Part shown: positions 1 through 8,131 of the stretch, one piece after another
Numbering within the stretch: position 1 is the first letter of the stretch
Layout: every line of letters starts with the position of its first letter
Assembly: GCF_041530365.1 (NCBI RefSeq)
Contig: NZ_CP168034.1
Span: 2,294,001 to 2,358,000, forward strand
Direction of reading: 5' to 3'
Origin: Capnocytophaga sp. ARDL2
GTDB lineage: Bacteria > Bacteroidota > Bacteroidia > Flavobacteriales > Flavobacteriaceae
DNA length: 64,000 nt
Made by a program: the position numbers and the translations under genes
Notes under the pieces: generated by a model
Seen by the model: the letters and a program-made list of their open reading frames with translations, nothing else
Databases searched by the model: none
What the model was told of the DNA's origin: nothing

Positions 1-128
1 AAAATCCAGATGAAGAGGCTATGCTTTGGGAAGCGTTTAATGTGCAAGAAAATAGTCGATTGGGTTGTCAAATCCATATTACCAACGAAATCGATGGATT
101 GAAAGTGCAACTGGCACCTGAAAGTTAG
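1..128 (+). CDS. 2Fe-2S ferredoxin, C-terminal end (partial)
   Basis: The window opens inside a reading frame that starts at base 3 in this window and stops with TAG at 126-128. The 41 visible residues contain R-L-G-C-Q-I followed by a short acidic tail. This matches the fourth cluster cysteine and C-terminus of adrenodoxin-type [2Fe-2S] ferredoxins. Such proteins carry electrons, for instance in Isc-type iron-sulfur assembly. The first three cysteines lie upstream of the window, so the family call rests on this tail alone. The gene runs in the same direction as serS, 27 bases upstream of it, so the two may be co-transcribed. Confidence 0.8.
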   Translation, partial: NPDEEAMLWEAFNVQENSRLGCQIHITNEIDGLKVQLAPES

Positions 129-155
129 AATACAAAACAAAGGAAAATATTTATT

Positions 156-1427
156 ATGTTACAATTACAATATATAAGAGAAAATCAACAGCGTGTCATC
201 AAAGCACTTGAAAAAAGAAATATCAACGCTACTGAATTGATTGAAAAAGTAGTAGAATTGGACGAAATCCGTCGTGCTACTCAAGTAGAATTAGACAATA
301 TTTTGGGCGAATCAAACAAAATTTCTAAGGAAATTGGTCTTTTGATGAAAAATGGCGAAAAAGCCAAAGCCGAATTGTTGAAAGAAAAAACCGTTCAACT
401 AAAAGAGCAAAGTAAAAATTTAACTGAAAAATTGAACGAAACTACTGCGGAGTTGACGGAAGAATTGTATAAAATTCCGAATGTTCCTGCGGATAATGTT
501 CCAGAAGGAAAAAATGCCGATGATAATTTGACGGTTTTTGTAGCAGGTGAAGTTCCAACACTTCACGAAGGTGCATTACCTCACTGGGAATTGGCAAAAA
601 AATACGACATCATCGACTTTGATTTGGGAGCAAAAATCACAGGAGCTGGTTTTCCTGTTTACAAAGGAAAAGGTGCAAAATTGCAAAGAGCTTTGATTTC
701 GTATTTCCTCGACAAAAATACAGAGGTAGGATATAGAGAATTTCAAGTACCGCATTTAATCAACGAAGCATCGGGGTATGGTACTGGGCAATTGCCAGAC
801 AAAGAAGGGCAAATGTATCATTGCCAAGTGGATGATTTGTATTTGATTCCAACTGCAGAAGTACCTGTTACCAACCTATACCGCGATGTGATTTTACAAG
901 AAAGCGAATTGCCTATTTGTGCTACAGGTTACACCCCTTGTTTCCGTAGAGAGGCAGGTTCGTACGGAGCACATGTAAGAGGATTGAACCGCTTGCACCA
1001 ATTCGACAAAGTAGAAATCGTACGCATCGAGCATCCAGAAAAATCGTACGAAGCATTGGACGGAATGGTAGAACATGTAAAAACGATTTTGAACGAATTG
1101 AAATTGCCTTACCGTATTTTGCGTTTGTGCGGAGGAGACATGGGCTTCACATCGGCATTGACGTATGATTTTGAGGTATTTTCAACAGCTCAAAACCGCT
1201 GGTTGGAAATTTCGTCTGTATCAAACTTTGAAACATATCAAGCCAACCGCTTGAAATTAAGATTTAAAGGAAAAGACGGTAAAACACAATTGGCACATAC
1301 ATTAAACGGAAGTTCATTGGCATTGCCGAGAGTTATAGCAGGTATTTTAGAAAACTATCAGACGCCAGAAGGAATTGTTATTCCAGAAGTATTGCGTCCG
1401 TACTGTGGTTTTGATATTATTGATTAG
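156..1427 (+). CDS. serS: Seryl-tRNA synthetase
   Basis: Charges tRNA-Ser (and tRNA-Sec where present) with serine in the cytoplasm, by way of seryl-adenylate. At 423 residues it has the usual length. Residues 1-110 are the charged, heptad-rich N-terminal coiled-coil arm that grips the long variable arm of tRNA-Ser. The class II catalytic core follows: TAEVPVTNLYRD (serine binding), motif 2 FRREAGSYGAHVRGLNRLHQF, and motif 3 near the C-terminus (LNGSSLALPRVIAGILEN). The ATG at 156 opens the canonical MLQLQYIRENQQ start. It is 27 bases downstream of the ferredoxin stop. No anomaly is seen; essential housekeeping gene. Confidence 0.98.
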   Translation: MLQLQYIRENQQRVIKALEKRNINATELIEKVVELDEIRRATQVELDNILGESNKISKEIGLLMKNGEKAKAELLKEKTVQLKEQSKNLTEKLNETTAELTEELYKIPNVPADNVPEGKNADDNLTVFVAGEVPTLHEGALPHWELAKKYDIIDFDLGAKITGAGFPVYKGKGAKLQRALISYFLDKNTEVGYREFQVPHLINEASGYGTGQLPDKEGQMYHCQVDDLYLIPTAEVPVTNLYRDVILQESELPICATGYTPCFRREAGSYGAHVRGLNRLHQFDKVEIVRIEHPEKSYEALDGMVEHVKTILNELKLPYRILRLCGGDMGFTSALTYDFEVFSTAQNRWLEISSVSNFETYQANRLKLRFKGKDGKTQLAHTLNGSSLALPRVIAGILENYQTPEGIVIPEVLRPYCGFDIID

Positions 1428-1437
1428 TTTTTTATTC

Positions 1438-1560
1438 AATACATAGACACATAGTTTTTTACCACAGAGTACCAGATATTTTTTAAAAATTAGAGACGCT
1501 TTTCTTTTGAAAAAAGCATCGTTCGATATTTCGTAAAGCAACTCGGGGAGTTGAACCATT
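1438..1560. repeat. Degenerate intergenic repeat (CATAG / ACCACAGAG type)
   Basis: This non-coding spacer holds CATAGACACATAG, TTTTTACCACAGAG and AGACGCTTTTCTTTT. The same word order recurs in several other spacers of this window (near 26800, 32210, 40020, 43720, 45100, 55940). The copies are diverged and I see no open frame. Many flavobacterial genomes have spacers of this appearance. The boundaries given are approximate. Confidence 0.5.
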
Positions 1561-1605
1561 CGTAACCCAATGCGTCAGCTTTGGGACAAAAAAACAAAGA
1601 AAAAA

Positions 1606-1941
1606 ATGATTATATACAATGTAACATTAAACATAGACGAAAGCATACACGACGCCTGGCTACAATGGATGCAAGAAAAACACATTCAAGAAGTAGTGGA
1701 CACAGGATGCTTTGTTTCAGCGAGATTGGTCAGAGTATTGGTTGATGAAGAAATGGGTGGAATCACCTATTCTGTGCAATACTATGCCAATACAAAAGAA
1801 GATTTAGAAAGATATAGAAAGGAATTTGCTCCAGCCTTGCAACAAGAAGGAATGCAACTATTTGGAGATAAAATGCTGGCGTTTCGTACAGATTTGGAAG
1901 TAATCAAAGAATTTTATTCAATTCATGAGATTCCTCATTAA
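1606..1941 (+). CDS. DUF4286 family protein
   Basis: This is a 111-residue cytoplasmic protein of the DUF4286 family, common in Bacteroidota and of unknown function. The family start is MIIYNVTLNIDES. I therefore chose the ATG at 1606 over the in-frame ATG at 1570, whose extra 12 residues (rich in Lys) run into repeat-like spacer sequence. The rest reads as a small alpha/beta fold with alternating hydrophobic strands (ARLVRVLVDEE, TYSVQYYA) and a helix, similar in outline to a ferredoxin-like dimeric barrel; that fold is inference. A strong terminator follows directly. The gene probably stands alone downstream of the repeat spacer. Confidence 0.85.
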   Translation: MIIYNVTLNIDESIHDAWLQWMQEKHIQEVVDTGCFVSARLVRVLVDEEMGGITYSVQYYANTKEDLERYRKEFAPALQQEGMQLFGDKMLAFRTDLEVIKEFYSIHEIPH

Positions 1942-1947
1942 AATTAA

Positions 1948-1980
1948 AAAGCTGTCTGAAAAAATCAGACAGCTTTACTT
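1948..1980 (+). terminator. Rho-independent terminator, probably bidirectional
   Basis: A perfect 12-bp stem, AAAGCTGTCTGA pairing with TCAGACAGCTTT around a 5-base loop, is followed by a T-rich tail. It sits between the convergent DUF4286 gene and the barrel-protein gene ending at 1985. The minus-strand copy is also followed by Ts, so it can serve both. Confidence 0.85.
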
Positions 1981-1984
1981 TTTC

Positions 1985-2563
1985 TTAAAATCTATATCCT
2001 ACAGAAATACCTCCTTTTTTGTAAAAATCATTAAAACTATCAGAAGAGAAATTTCTTCCTATACCTAAGTGTAAATCTAATATTATTCCTTTAGAATTTA
2101 CCCATTTCCAGCCCAATCCAAATCCTATTCCTACATTTGTTTCTGTTTTTTCAGAGTAATCAAGAGGCACATTGGGATTTCTATTGATATAAACTCGTTG
2201 TGTAGCTCTAATAATATCTAAAGATCCATCAACAAAAAATCCACGTGATTCCAAACTTTTTTCTTTTGAAAAATAAAAGCGATAAAAAGGACTAATTACA
2301 ATATCATTTCTCTTTGTGTCCTCATAATAGCTCTGCTTTTTCATCTGACTGTTAAAATCCTTAAATCCCATTCTGATATATACTCCATAGCCTGCACTAT
2401 CATCGCCAACATATTCATAAGTAAATCGCGCTTCGCTATCTGCAATCATTCTTATAGCATCGAATCTCACTTCATGCTTTCTATTTTCTATGGGAGTATA
2501 ATCAGTACTTTGGGCAAATAATCCTTGTGAAATTACAATGGCAATTAATCCTATTTTTCTCAT
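1985..2563 (-). CDS. Outer-membrane beta-barrel-like protein, paralogue 1 of 3
   Basis: This 192-residue protein has an N-terminal signal peptide (MRKIGLIAIVISQGLFAQ). The mature part shows alternating hydrophobic strands, glycine- and aromatic-rich, and a C-terminal ISVGYRF ending in Phe, which fits an outer-membrane barrel terminal strand. It shares its plan with the gene at 3150-3728: H-E-V/F-R-F/W-D near the start, a central YRFYF/VRYYI, then LGWK-(V/I)NS-(K/E)G-(I/F)-(I/V)LDL and KGG-(I/V)-S-(V/L)-GYRF. Three tandem copies lie on the minus strand and the middle one is dead. The function is unknown; a small structural or receptor-like barrel is my inference. Confidence 0.75.
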   Translation of the reverse strand: MRKIGLIAIVISQGLFAQSTDYTPIENRKHEVRFDAIRMIADSEARFTYEYVGDDSAGYGVYIRMGFKDFNSQMKKQSYYEDTKRNDIVISPFYRFYFSKEKSLESRGFFVDGSLDIIRATQRVYINRNPNVPLDYSEKTETNVGIGFGLGWKWVNSKGIILDLHLGIGRNFSSDSFNDFYKKGGISVGYRF

Positions 2564-2578
2564 ATCTATTTCTTTAAA

Positions 2579-3137
2579 TTAAAATCTATACCCTATAGAA
2601 AATCCACCTTTAAAATATGCTGGTGACAAATCTGGATGTATTATATTTCTTCCAGCTCCTAAATAAAATCTAAAACAAAACCTACTGAATTTACTATTTC
2701 CCATCCAATTGTAAAACTCATTCCTGCATCGAAATAGTTATCTACTTTTTTAACTGGTTTTCCTATCCCATTTTCTTCAACTACAGCATGAGTAGTAATG
2801 TCTTTTGCATATTGCAAATCAATAGCTCTTTACACAAACAATCCTTTGTTTTTATGCCTTTGTCTTTCTAATATATAGTATCGAATATAAGGCGATGTTG
2901 AAAACATAAGAATATTATCTTCATATATCCCATAATCTCTTTCTATATGCCATAAGCAACATTTACACCGTATGTGATAGATTGTGTAGTAATTCTTTCG
3001 TAAGCAACATCAATAGAATGTCCCACCAAAAGGCTTGAAACATCCCACTTTTACTCGTGCGTTTTACTGATATCTATTTCCTGAGCTGTAGTCGTCATTC
3101 CCAATGACAAAATGTATGGTAAAATTATTTTTCTCAA
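2579..3137 (-). pseudogene. Dead copy of the 192-residue beta-barrel paralogue
   Basis: On the minus strand a sequence homologous to both neighbours can be followed from a TTG-started MRKIILPYILSLG signal peptide at 3137 to the terminal GGFSIGYRF and stop at 2579. It is broken by an in-frame stop about 29 codons in (after SKTHE), by another after AYGI, and by at least one shift of frame. The match to the 3150-3728 gene is clear piece by piece, for example WDVSSLLVGHSIDVAYERIT against WDVSRLLAGHSVDFAYEKIT. No ATG remains at the start. With several independent lesions this is real decay and not one read error. Confidence 0.85.
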
Positions 3138-3149
3138 ACGTTGAATTTA

Positions 3150-3728
3150 TTAAAATCTATATCCTAATGACACACCGCCTTTGAAAAAAGCATTTTTTAA
3201 ATTTGGATGTAATATATTTCTTGCAACTCCGGTGCTTAAATCCAATACAAAACCTTCGCTATTTATTATTTTCCATCCTAAGGCAAAACTCATCGCTAAA
3301 TCAAACTTTGTAGATTCTACAATAGTTGTTTTTACTGGATAATGATGACTTTCTGAATAGATTCTATTAATATTTATATAATCTGTAGAATGTAAAACAA
3401 TAGCTCCTTCTATAAACATTCCTCTGTTTTGTTTGCGTTGGTTTTCTAAAATATAATAACGAACATAAGGATTTATTGTAAAATTCATTGACGAAGACAT
3501 ATCGTAAACATCTTTTTCCAAACTTCCTAAACCGTATGAAGCTCCGATTCCGAAAGTTAGTGAATTATGAGTTATTTTTTCATAGGCAAAATCAACAGAA
3601 TGCCCTGCCAAAAGCCTTGAAACATCCCATCTAAATTCATGATTTCTAGATGATAAAACTTCTTTTTTGTCTTGTGCAGTTGCCGATATTCCCAAAACTA
3701 TTGCTACTGCTGTGATGATTTTTTTCAT
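3150..3728 (-). CDS. Outer-membrane beta-barrel-like protein, paralogue 3 of 3
   Basis: An intact 192-residue protein with signal peptide MKKIITAVAIVLGISATAQ, the same length as the paralogue at 1985-2563. Features are N-H-E-F-R-W-D after the signal peptide, a glycine-rich strand series (FGIGASYGLGSL), a central YVRYYI, LGWKIINSEGFVLDLSTG, and a C-terminal GGVSLGYRF ending in the Phe expected of a Bam-inserted barrel. It is upstream of the dead copy on the same strand with a 12-base gap, so the three arose by tandem duplication. I recognise no characterised family member. Confidence 0.75.
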   Translation of the reverse strand: MKKIITAVAIVLGISATAQDKKEVLSSRNHEFRWDVSRLLAGHSVDFAYEKITHNSLTFGIGASYGLGSLEKDVYDMSSSMNFTINPYVRYYILENQRKQNRGMFIEGAIVLHSTDYININRIYSESHHYPVKTTIVESTKFDLAMSFALGWKIINSEGFVLDLSTGVARNILHPNLKNAFFKGGVSLGYRF

Positions 3729-3790
3729 AATTTATTTTGTGTTGATTTACTTTTATTATTTTTCAAATATATAACTTATTTTCCTATTTT

Positions 3791-4033
3791 TCACAAGTCT
3801 TTTCGTTGTGATAATATCCTAAAAAATCTAATCACACTATACACCCACAAAATGATTCCAAACCACAATCGTTGGTTATAGCTCAAATCGAAATAAGGCA
3901 TATCTTTCCAAAAGATAAAAATTCCCCCCAACACAATGTACAACAACAAAAACAATATGCCTACAAAAAACACAAAACGTTTTACCCAAGATTTTTGTTG
4001 TACTATTTGTTGATTTTCTTCTTTACTATTCAT
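3791..4033 (-). CDS. Small two-helix inner-membrane protein
   Basis: An 80-residue protein with a polar N-terminus (MNSKEENQQIVQQKSW), two predicted membrane helices (about residues 19-42 and 55-70) and a basic C-terminus (RFFRILSQRKDL). I do not recognise a characterised family. It sits between the TonB-C-domain array and the barrel-protein array, all on the minus strand, and may be co-transcribed with either. The frame has no stop and the composition is typical of a real membrane protein. Expression and function are unknown. Confidence 0.65.
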   Translation of the reverse strand: MNSKEENQQIVQQKSWVKRFVFFVGILFLLLYIVLGGIFIFWKDMPYFDLSYNQRLWFGIILWVYSVIRFFRILSQRKDL

Positions 4034-4080
4034 TAGTTATTTCTATTTTTTTAAATATAAGGCACTAAGGTACGCTTCCC

Positions 4081-4817
4081 TCATTCTTCTTTTGCTTCAT
4101 ATTCCAATTCTATGATAAAAGGTTCTACCACATTATATCTTGCTGGCACCCCATTGATATATGCAGGTTCCCATATTGGTAGTTTTTTTATTATTTTTTG
4201 AAACTGAAGCGTTAATTTCTGTGTGTCAGTCAATATCGTAATATTTGACAACGAACCGACTTTTTCTACTACAAACGACAACAAAACTTCATGCTTCCTT
4301 TGTCCAATTGTTTCATATCTATTGCATACAAAACTTTGACATACCAATCTTTTGGCATTTTAGGTTTTGAATTAAATTCTTGTTTTTCCTCTTGATGATG
4401 CAAACAAATCACAATGGGTTGTACAACACGCGAACGCACAATTTCTCCTTTATGTTGTGATGGAGACCAATTGGGTAAACGATACAAAACTCTTTGAACT
4501 TCGCCAGTCAATTGATATTCATCATTCAAAACTTTTAGATCTGTCAAAGCACCATTTCGTTCTATCACAAAAGCAACTCTAATATTGATTTGCTCAATAG
4601 AAGTATCCTTTATAAGTGAAACAAATTCTTACACAAAACTTTGTTGCCAACCATCAGGCATTTGAGCTTTGGTTTCAACTACACGATACACTTTTTCGAT
4701 TGTATCTTTAGACTGAAAAAAATCATTACTCGTCAAATGAATCTTTATTGGTTTTACTTCTATTCGAACTGAGAAAAAACAAAACAATAGCACCAAAAAA
4801 TAAAATAGTTTTGACAT
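4081..4817 (-). pseudogene. Broken protein with two TonB C-terminal-like domains
   Basis: The frame starting at 4817 begins with a signal-anchor-like segment (MSKLFYFLVLLFCFFSV). It then reads MPDGWQQSFV, a TAA stop, and continues in the same frame into a TonB-C domain (VAFVIERNGALTDLKVLND, LPNWSPSQHKGE, VRSRVVQPIVI). A second domain follows: its MPKDWYVK lead is in the same frame, then a frameshift near 4290 moves to LLSFVVEKVGSLSNITILTD, LPIWEPAYINGV, and an end at 4081. The intact tonB upstream has VMPGNWQQRFVKDF at the position of the stop, so the TAA probably replaced a Lys codon. The lesions are thus one nonsense and one frameshift. Confidence 0.8.
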
Positions 4818-5427
4818 TCTTTTTATTAAAAATATTACTGATAAACGTTTCTTTTTCACTACCAATTGATTCATTAGTTACTGGGATATATATATCTATA
4901 AACTCCAATGAAGATACAGCTTTTCCTTCTTTTAATGCAGGTTGCCATTTGGGTAATGTTTCAATAACTCGTAGTACTTCGTCTTTGATTTCATAAGGAT
5001 CATTGGACAATTCAACGTCTGTAAGACTTCCGTCTTCTGTAATTGTGGCTGAAATAATAAAATGCCAATCTCTTTCTAATCCCAACAATTGAATTTCCTT
5101 TACAAATTTCTCTTTCCAATACAATGGCATCTCTGCTAAAGCATCTAAAACTACAATATCTCTTGGTTCATCAGAGGTAGCTACATTTAAAATTTCTTCT
5201 TCTACATCCTGAAAAGTCTTTTCTTCCAAATTTTTATTCTCCATTTCTTTTACAGAGGCACTTTTCATTATGCCTTCTATTTTATCTAAATTGAAAAAAG
5301 AAAGATCTGTAGGAAAATCTTTTTCAAAAAGATAAGTGATTGCCAATGCAATTATCAACACTACAATAAATGTAATACCTCTATTACTACCATCATTGCG
5401 TTGAATGACTGGTTTATTATCTTTCAT
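4726..5427 (-). CDS. Membrane-anchored protein with a TonB C-terminal-like domain
   Basis: A 233-residue protein. An N-terminal membrane helix (about residues 18-36, GITFIVVLIIALAITYLF) is followed by an acidic linker. The domain resembles the C-terminal domain of TonB: the MPLYWKEKFVKEIQ lead, then ISATITEDGSLTDVELSND and LPKWQPALKEGKAV. A second hydrophobic helix and a short polar tail (about 200-233) follow; this end is unusual for TonB. It overlaps the start of the broken gene downstream by 92 bases in another frame, so the true C-terminus may have been lost by a frameshift. It may have a TonB-like partner-binding role, but it lacks the long Pro-rich spacer. Confidence 0.6.
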   Translation of the reverse strand: MKDNKPVIQRNDGSNRGITFIVVLIIALAITYLFEKDFPTDLSFFNLDKIEGIMKSASVKEMENKNLEEKTFQDVEEEILNVATSDEPRDIVVLDALAEMPLYWKEKFVKEIQLLGLERDWHFIISATITEDGSLTDVELSNDPYEIKDEVLRVIETLPKWQPALKEGKAVSSLEFIDIYIPVTNESIGSEKETFISNIFNKKNVKTILFFGAIVLFFLSSNRSKTNKDSFDE

Positions 5428-5442
5428 ATTTTATTTCAACTA

Positions 5443-5851
5443 TTAAAAGTGCGTTTTTATCGTCATTACTTGAATAAAATGAGAGCGAACCGTTTCACCA
5501 TTCAAAAACAGCTGGGACAACCTTTGGCATCTTGAGAAACAATTCTTTCACTTTTGGTGTCATATTATATTTGTCATTTTTTATATACGCATCCGATATT
5601 CGTCCGTCTGATTCGATAGTTAGGACAATTTGTATGTTGATAGCTTTTTCTTTGATCTCTTGAGGTATACGATATTCTTGTAAAAATTTTCGTACAGTAT
5701 CAATAGGTAAAATTGCTTTAGTATCTACTTCATGACTACCATATATTTTATCTCCAACAAAATCTGTTATGCTATTTATTTATGTTTCTTGTACAAGACT
5801 TACTGCTTGTATTCCCATCAATAATGATATTACAACTATAATATTTTTCAT
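5443..5851 (-). pseudogene. Broken secreted TonB-C-like domain protein
   Basis: The minus-strand frame from ATG 5851 starts with a signal peptide (MKNIIVVISLLMGIQAVS). It hits TAA after about 23 codons and continues in frame with IVLTIESDGRISDAYIKND, the core of a TonB-C-like domain. Near 5500 a shift of frame is needed to reach LFLNGETVRSHFIQ and the stop at 5443. It is thus a fourth member of the TonB-C array behind tonB, and the one nearest to it. It has no Pro-rich spacer. Two lesions make it a pseudogene. Confidence 0.8.
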
Positions 5852-5913
5852 TATTTCTATCAGTCTTTCATATAAGACAAAGTTACATCAGATATTCTAT
5901 ATCTCATAGAAAA

Positions 5914-5955
5914 AACAACAAAAATCGCCTTGTGGGCGATTTTTGTTGTTATTAA
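5914..5955 (-). terminator. Terminator of the exbB-exbD-exbD-tonB operon
   Basis: A perfect 16-bp inverted repeat (AACAACAAAAATCGCC and its complement, 5-base loop) lies 23 bases past the tonB stop. It separates the energy-transduction operon from the decayed TonB-C copies downstream. Confidence 0.85.
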
Positions 5956-5972
5956 TAAACCATCATGAAAGA

Positions 5973-6851
5973 TTAGTTAATTCTAATTGTAATTGGCTGA
6001 ACGAACTGTGATCTTACTTTCACACCGTTGTGTTCTGCCGGTGTCCAAGATGGAAGACTTTTGATTACTCTTTCAGCTTCACGAGACAGTCCGTATTGAT
6101 CATTTAAAATTTTAATGTCTGTCAATGAACCATCTTTTTCTACTACGAAAGACAATCTTAAAGTGATTTGCTTCACATCTCCACCTACTTCTGGTACTTT
6201 AAAATCTTTTACGAATCTTTGTTGCCAGTTACCAGGCATCACAGCTTTTTGTTGTACTGCACGGTGAATCTTGTTAGGATCTACAGCTGGTTCTTTCTGT
6301 TTTTCCTCAACATACTGATTGGTATTTTCAGTTCCTTTTGAACCTTTTGATGCTTGACCGGTATTTTCTCCGTCTTTTTTCAAATCACCATCTTTTTTAT
6401 CACCTTCTTGAGATTTCTGTCCAGATGTTGTATTGTCGTCAAATTGTTGTTGCGTAGTTTTTTGTTCATTTTTCACTTCGTTGTCTTTCTTTACAACGGT
6501 TTCTTTAAACTCAACTTCGTCTTGAACATTTTTCGACGCCCCCGCTGGTGGCGGTGGTGGTGGTTCTGGATCTGGTATCACTTCCGGTTTTGGTTCTGGC
6601 GGAGGAAGTGGCATTTTTATCACTGTCATTTCGATTCCTTCTGTATCTTCTAATTTTGCTTTTCTGCTATCAGAAGATTGAAGTAAGTAACCAGAGAAGA
6701 AAAGTCCGCCGATAGAAATGATTCCGATTAAAAGAGCTATTGCGGTGTACTTTGCACTTTCTTCACGCATTTTGTACGCACCGTAGAGCTTGTTTCTTCC
6801 TTCGAAAACAATGTCTGTCCAGTCTTTACCTAATATATTATAATTTGCCAT
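5973..6851 (-). CDS. tonB: Energy transducer TonB
   Basis: Spans the periplasm to pass proton-motive energy from ExbB/ExbD to outer-membrane TonB-dependent receptors. At 292 residues it has: a cytoplasmic N-terminus (NILGKDWTDIVFEGRNKLYGAY) typical of Bacteroidota TonB; one membrane helix (about 36-57); a Pro-rich periplasmic stretch (PLPPPEPKPEVIPDPEPPPP); a long Lys/Glu/Gln-rich low-complexity spacer (about 110-190); and the C-terminal domain (SFVVEKDGSLTDIKILND, LPSWTPAEHNGVKV, VQPITIRI). It is last in an operon after exbB, exbD and exbD. The downstream array of TonB-C domains looks derived from it or from a close relative. Confidence 0.95.
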   Translation of the reverse strand: MANYNILGKDWTDIVFEGRNKLYGAYKMREESAKYTAIALLIGIISIGGLFFSGYLLQSSDSRKAKLEDTEGIEMTVIKMPLPPPEPKPEVIPDPEPPPPPPAGASKNVQDEVEFKETVVKKDNEVKNEQKTTQQQFDDNTTSGQKSQEGDKKDGDLKKDGENTGQASKGSKGTENTNQYVEEKQKEPAVDPNKIHRAVQQKAVMPGNWQQRFVKDFKVPEVGGDVKQITLRLSFVVEKDGSLTDIKILNDQYGLSREAERVIKSLPSWTPAEHNGVKVRSQFVQPITIRIN

Positions 6852-6872
6852 ATCGAAATTTATTTTTTATGC

Positions 6873-7421
6873 TTATTGCATAATTTTTATTTCCTCGTCT
6901 GTTATTTCTTGAATTGCATAAATTCCTACTCCAGTAATTGCCATTTCGTCCAAGATGTCTATCATATCTCTATAGGTAGCATCTTCTGTTGCTTTGATGA
7001 GTACTACTACTCCATCTTCAGGTTTTGTAGCACCTTGAGCTTTCAAATTAGCAATCTTTTGTAGAATTACCTGACGGATACCATCTTTACCATAAGTTGT
7101 ATCTGTAGGCCCAACTCCCATATAAGGATTACTCAACATACCATAATAGTACTTCAATTTTCTATCTTTACCAATTAGGATGTTTAGGGTTTTAGATTCT
7201 TTGGCTTCTTGTTTATCAGTATCAAGAGTTTTGTCTTTCTGTTTGTCAGGCATTGTCAATTCCATAGACTGAGGTTTTGACAAGGTAGTTGTAAGCATGA
7301 AAAAGGTAATCAATAAGAAAGCTAAATCCACCATTGCGGTCAAATCTACTGCAGGATTCATCTTTTTACTTCTTACTTTTTTACCACCTTTGCTTTCGCC
7401 ACCGGTATTTAATTCTGCCAT
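6873..7421 (-). CDS. exbD: ExbD/TolR-family biopolymer transport protein (second ExbD)
   Basis: Part of the ExbB-ExbD proton channel that energises TonB. The 182-residue protein has a basic cytoplasmic N-terminus, a single membrane helix (about 32-46) carrying the conserved proton-path Asp in VDLAFLLITFFMLTTTLS, and a periplasmic domain (roughly 50-182) ending in ITGVGIYAIQEITDEEIKIM. It lies between the other exbD and tonB, with 21 bases to tonB and 18 to the first exbD, so it is co-transcribed. Two exbD genes in tandem are normal in Bacteroidota. Confidence 0.93.
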   Translation of the reverse strand: MAELNTGGESKGGKKVRSKKMNPAVDLTAMVDLAFLLITFFMLTTTLSKPQSMELTMPDKQKDKTLDTDKQEAKESKTLNILIGKDRKLKYYYGMLSNPYMGVGPTDTTYGKDGIRQVILQKIANLKAQGATKPEDGVVVLIKATEDATYRDMIDILDEMAITGVGIYAIQEITDEEIKIMQ

Positions 7422-7439
7422 TTTGTGTTTTTTAAAAGA

Positions 7440-8051
7440 TTAAAAATCATCATTTCTCAACCCAGTAACCAAATAAAAACGATTTTGACGCTGTTGTTGT
7501 AAGATATCAATGATTTCTTTTACATTACCAAATTGTTCGTTTTGATCTCCTTTGATAGCAACTTTTGTAAAACTCTCTTTACGAGTCCATGAAGACTCAC
7601 GAGCATTTTTTACCCAAGATGCCAATTGGTTATTGGTAGAATCTTTATAAGGAATTCCTTTGTGAAATTCTGGTTTCATTCGTTCATTTGCTGGTTTAGC
7701 CAAAAGTGTTTTCAACTCTCTAATATCTAAACCAAAGTTTTCCAATCCTGCAAATGCCTCTACTTCCTCCTCTGAAAAGTTGATATTGTATTCAGCACCC
7801 ATTCTTGTAAGGATGTCTTTTTTATCTTCTCTTTCAGCAATTCCTACAAATACATTTCCATCTCCAATAGTCAATGTGATGATGTCTTCCGTAGGGATTT
7901 TAGTTTCTTTTGTAGAAGCTGGCAAATCTACAGGATGCACCTCTGGCTGTCTTGCCGTAGAGGTAAGAACGAAGAATGTAAGCAACAAGAACGACACGTC
8001 ACACATTGCGGTCATGTCTATTCTCGTACTCGTTCTTTTCATTTTTGCCAT
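7440..8051 (-). CDS. exbD: ExbD/TolR-family biopolymer transport protein (first ExbD)
   Basis: A 203-residue ExbD paralogue. The membrane helix is near the start (about 17-31), with the conserved Asp in CDVSFLLLTFFVLTSTA. The periplasmic part includes GDGNVFVGIA and a long insertion (about 75-135). It ends in a beta-alpha-beta-like section (VAIKGDQN, VKEIIDILQQ, FYLVTGL). It follows exbB by 80 bases and precedes the second exbD by 18. Its periplasmic domain differs clearly from that of the other copy, so the two probably form a heteromer; that is inference. Confidence 0.92.
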   Translation of the reverse strand: MAKMKRTSTRIDMTAMCDVSFLLLTFFVLTSTARQPEVHPVDLPASTKETKIPTEDIITLTIGDGNVFVGIAEREDKKDILTRMGAEYNINFSEEEVEAFAGLENFGLDIRELKTLLAKPANERMKPEFHKGIPYKDSTNNQLASWVKNARESSWTRKESFTKVAIKGDQNEQFGNVKEIIDILQQQRQNRFYLVTGLRNDDF

Positions 8052-8131
8052 AATTCTTTACTTCTTTTTATTGTCAACGAAACCGTTGACTGTGAGATTA
8101 ATTACTTTTTTATCGAATACAAAGCCCAAGA

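Noticed and set aside
4629..4874. Separate ORF of 81 codons starting MNQLVVKKKR
   Set aside because: It starts inside the 4726-5427 gene in another frame, and its useful part begins at 4817. It is the first piece of the double TonB-C pseudogene, not its own gene.
6354..6653. Plus-strand ORF rich in Trp, Arg and Phe
   Set aside because: It is the complement of the Pro/Lys/Glu-rich TonB spacer, and the odd composition is a by-product.
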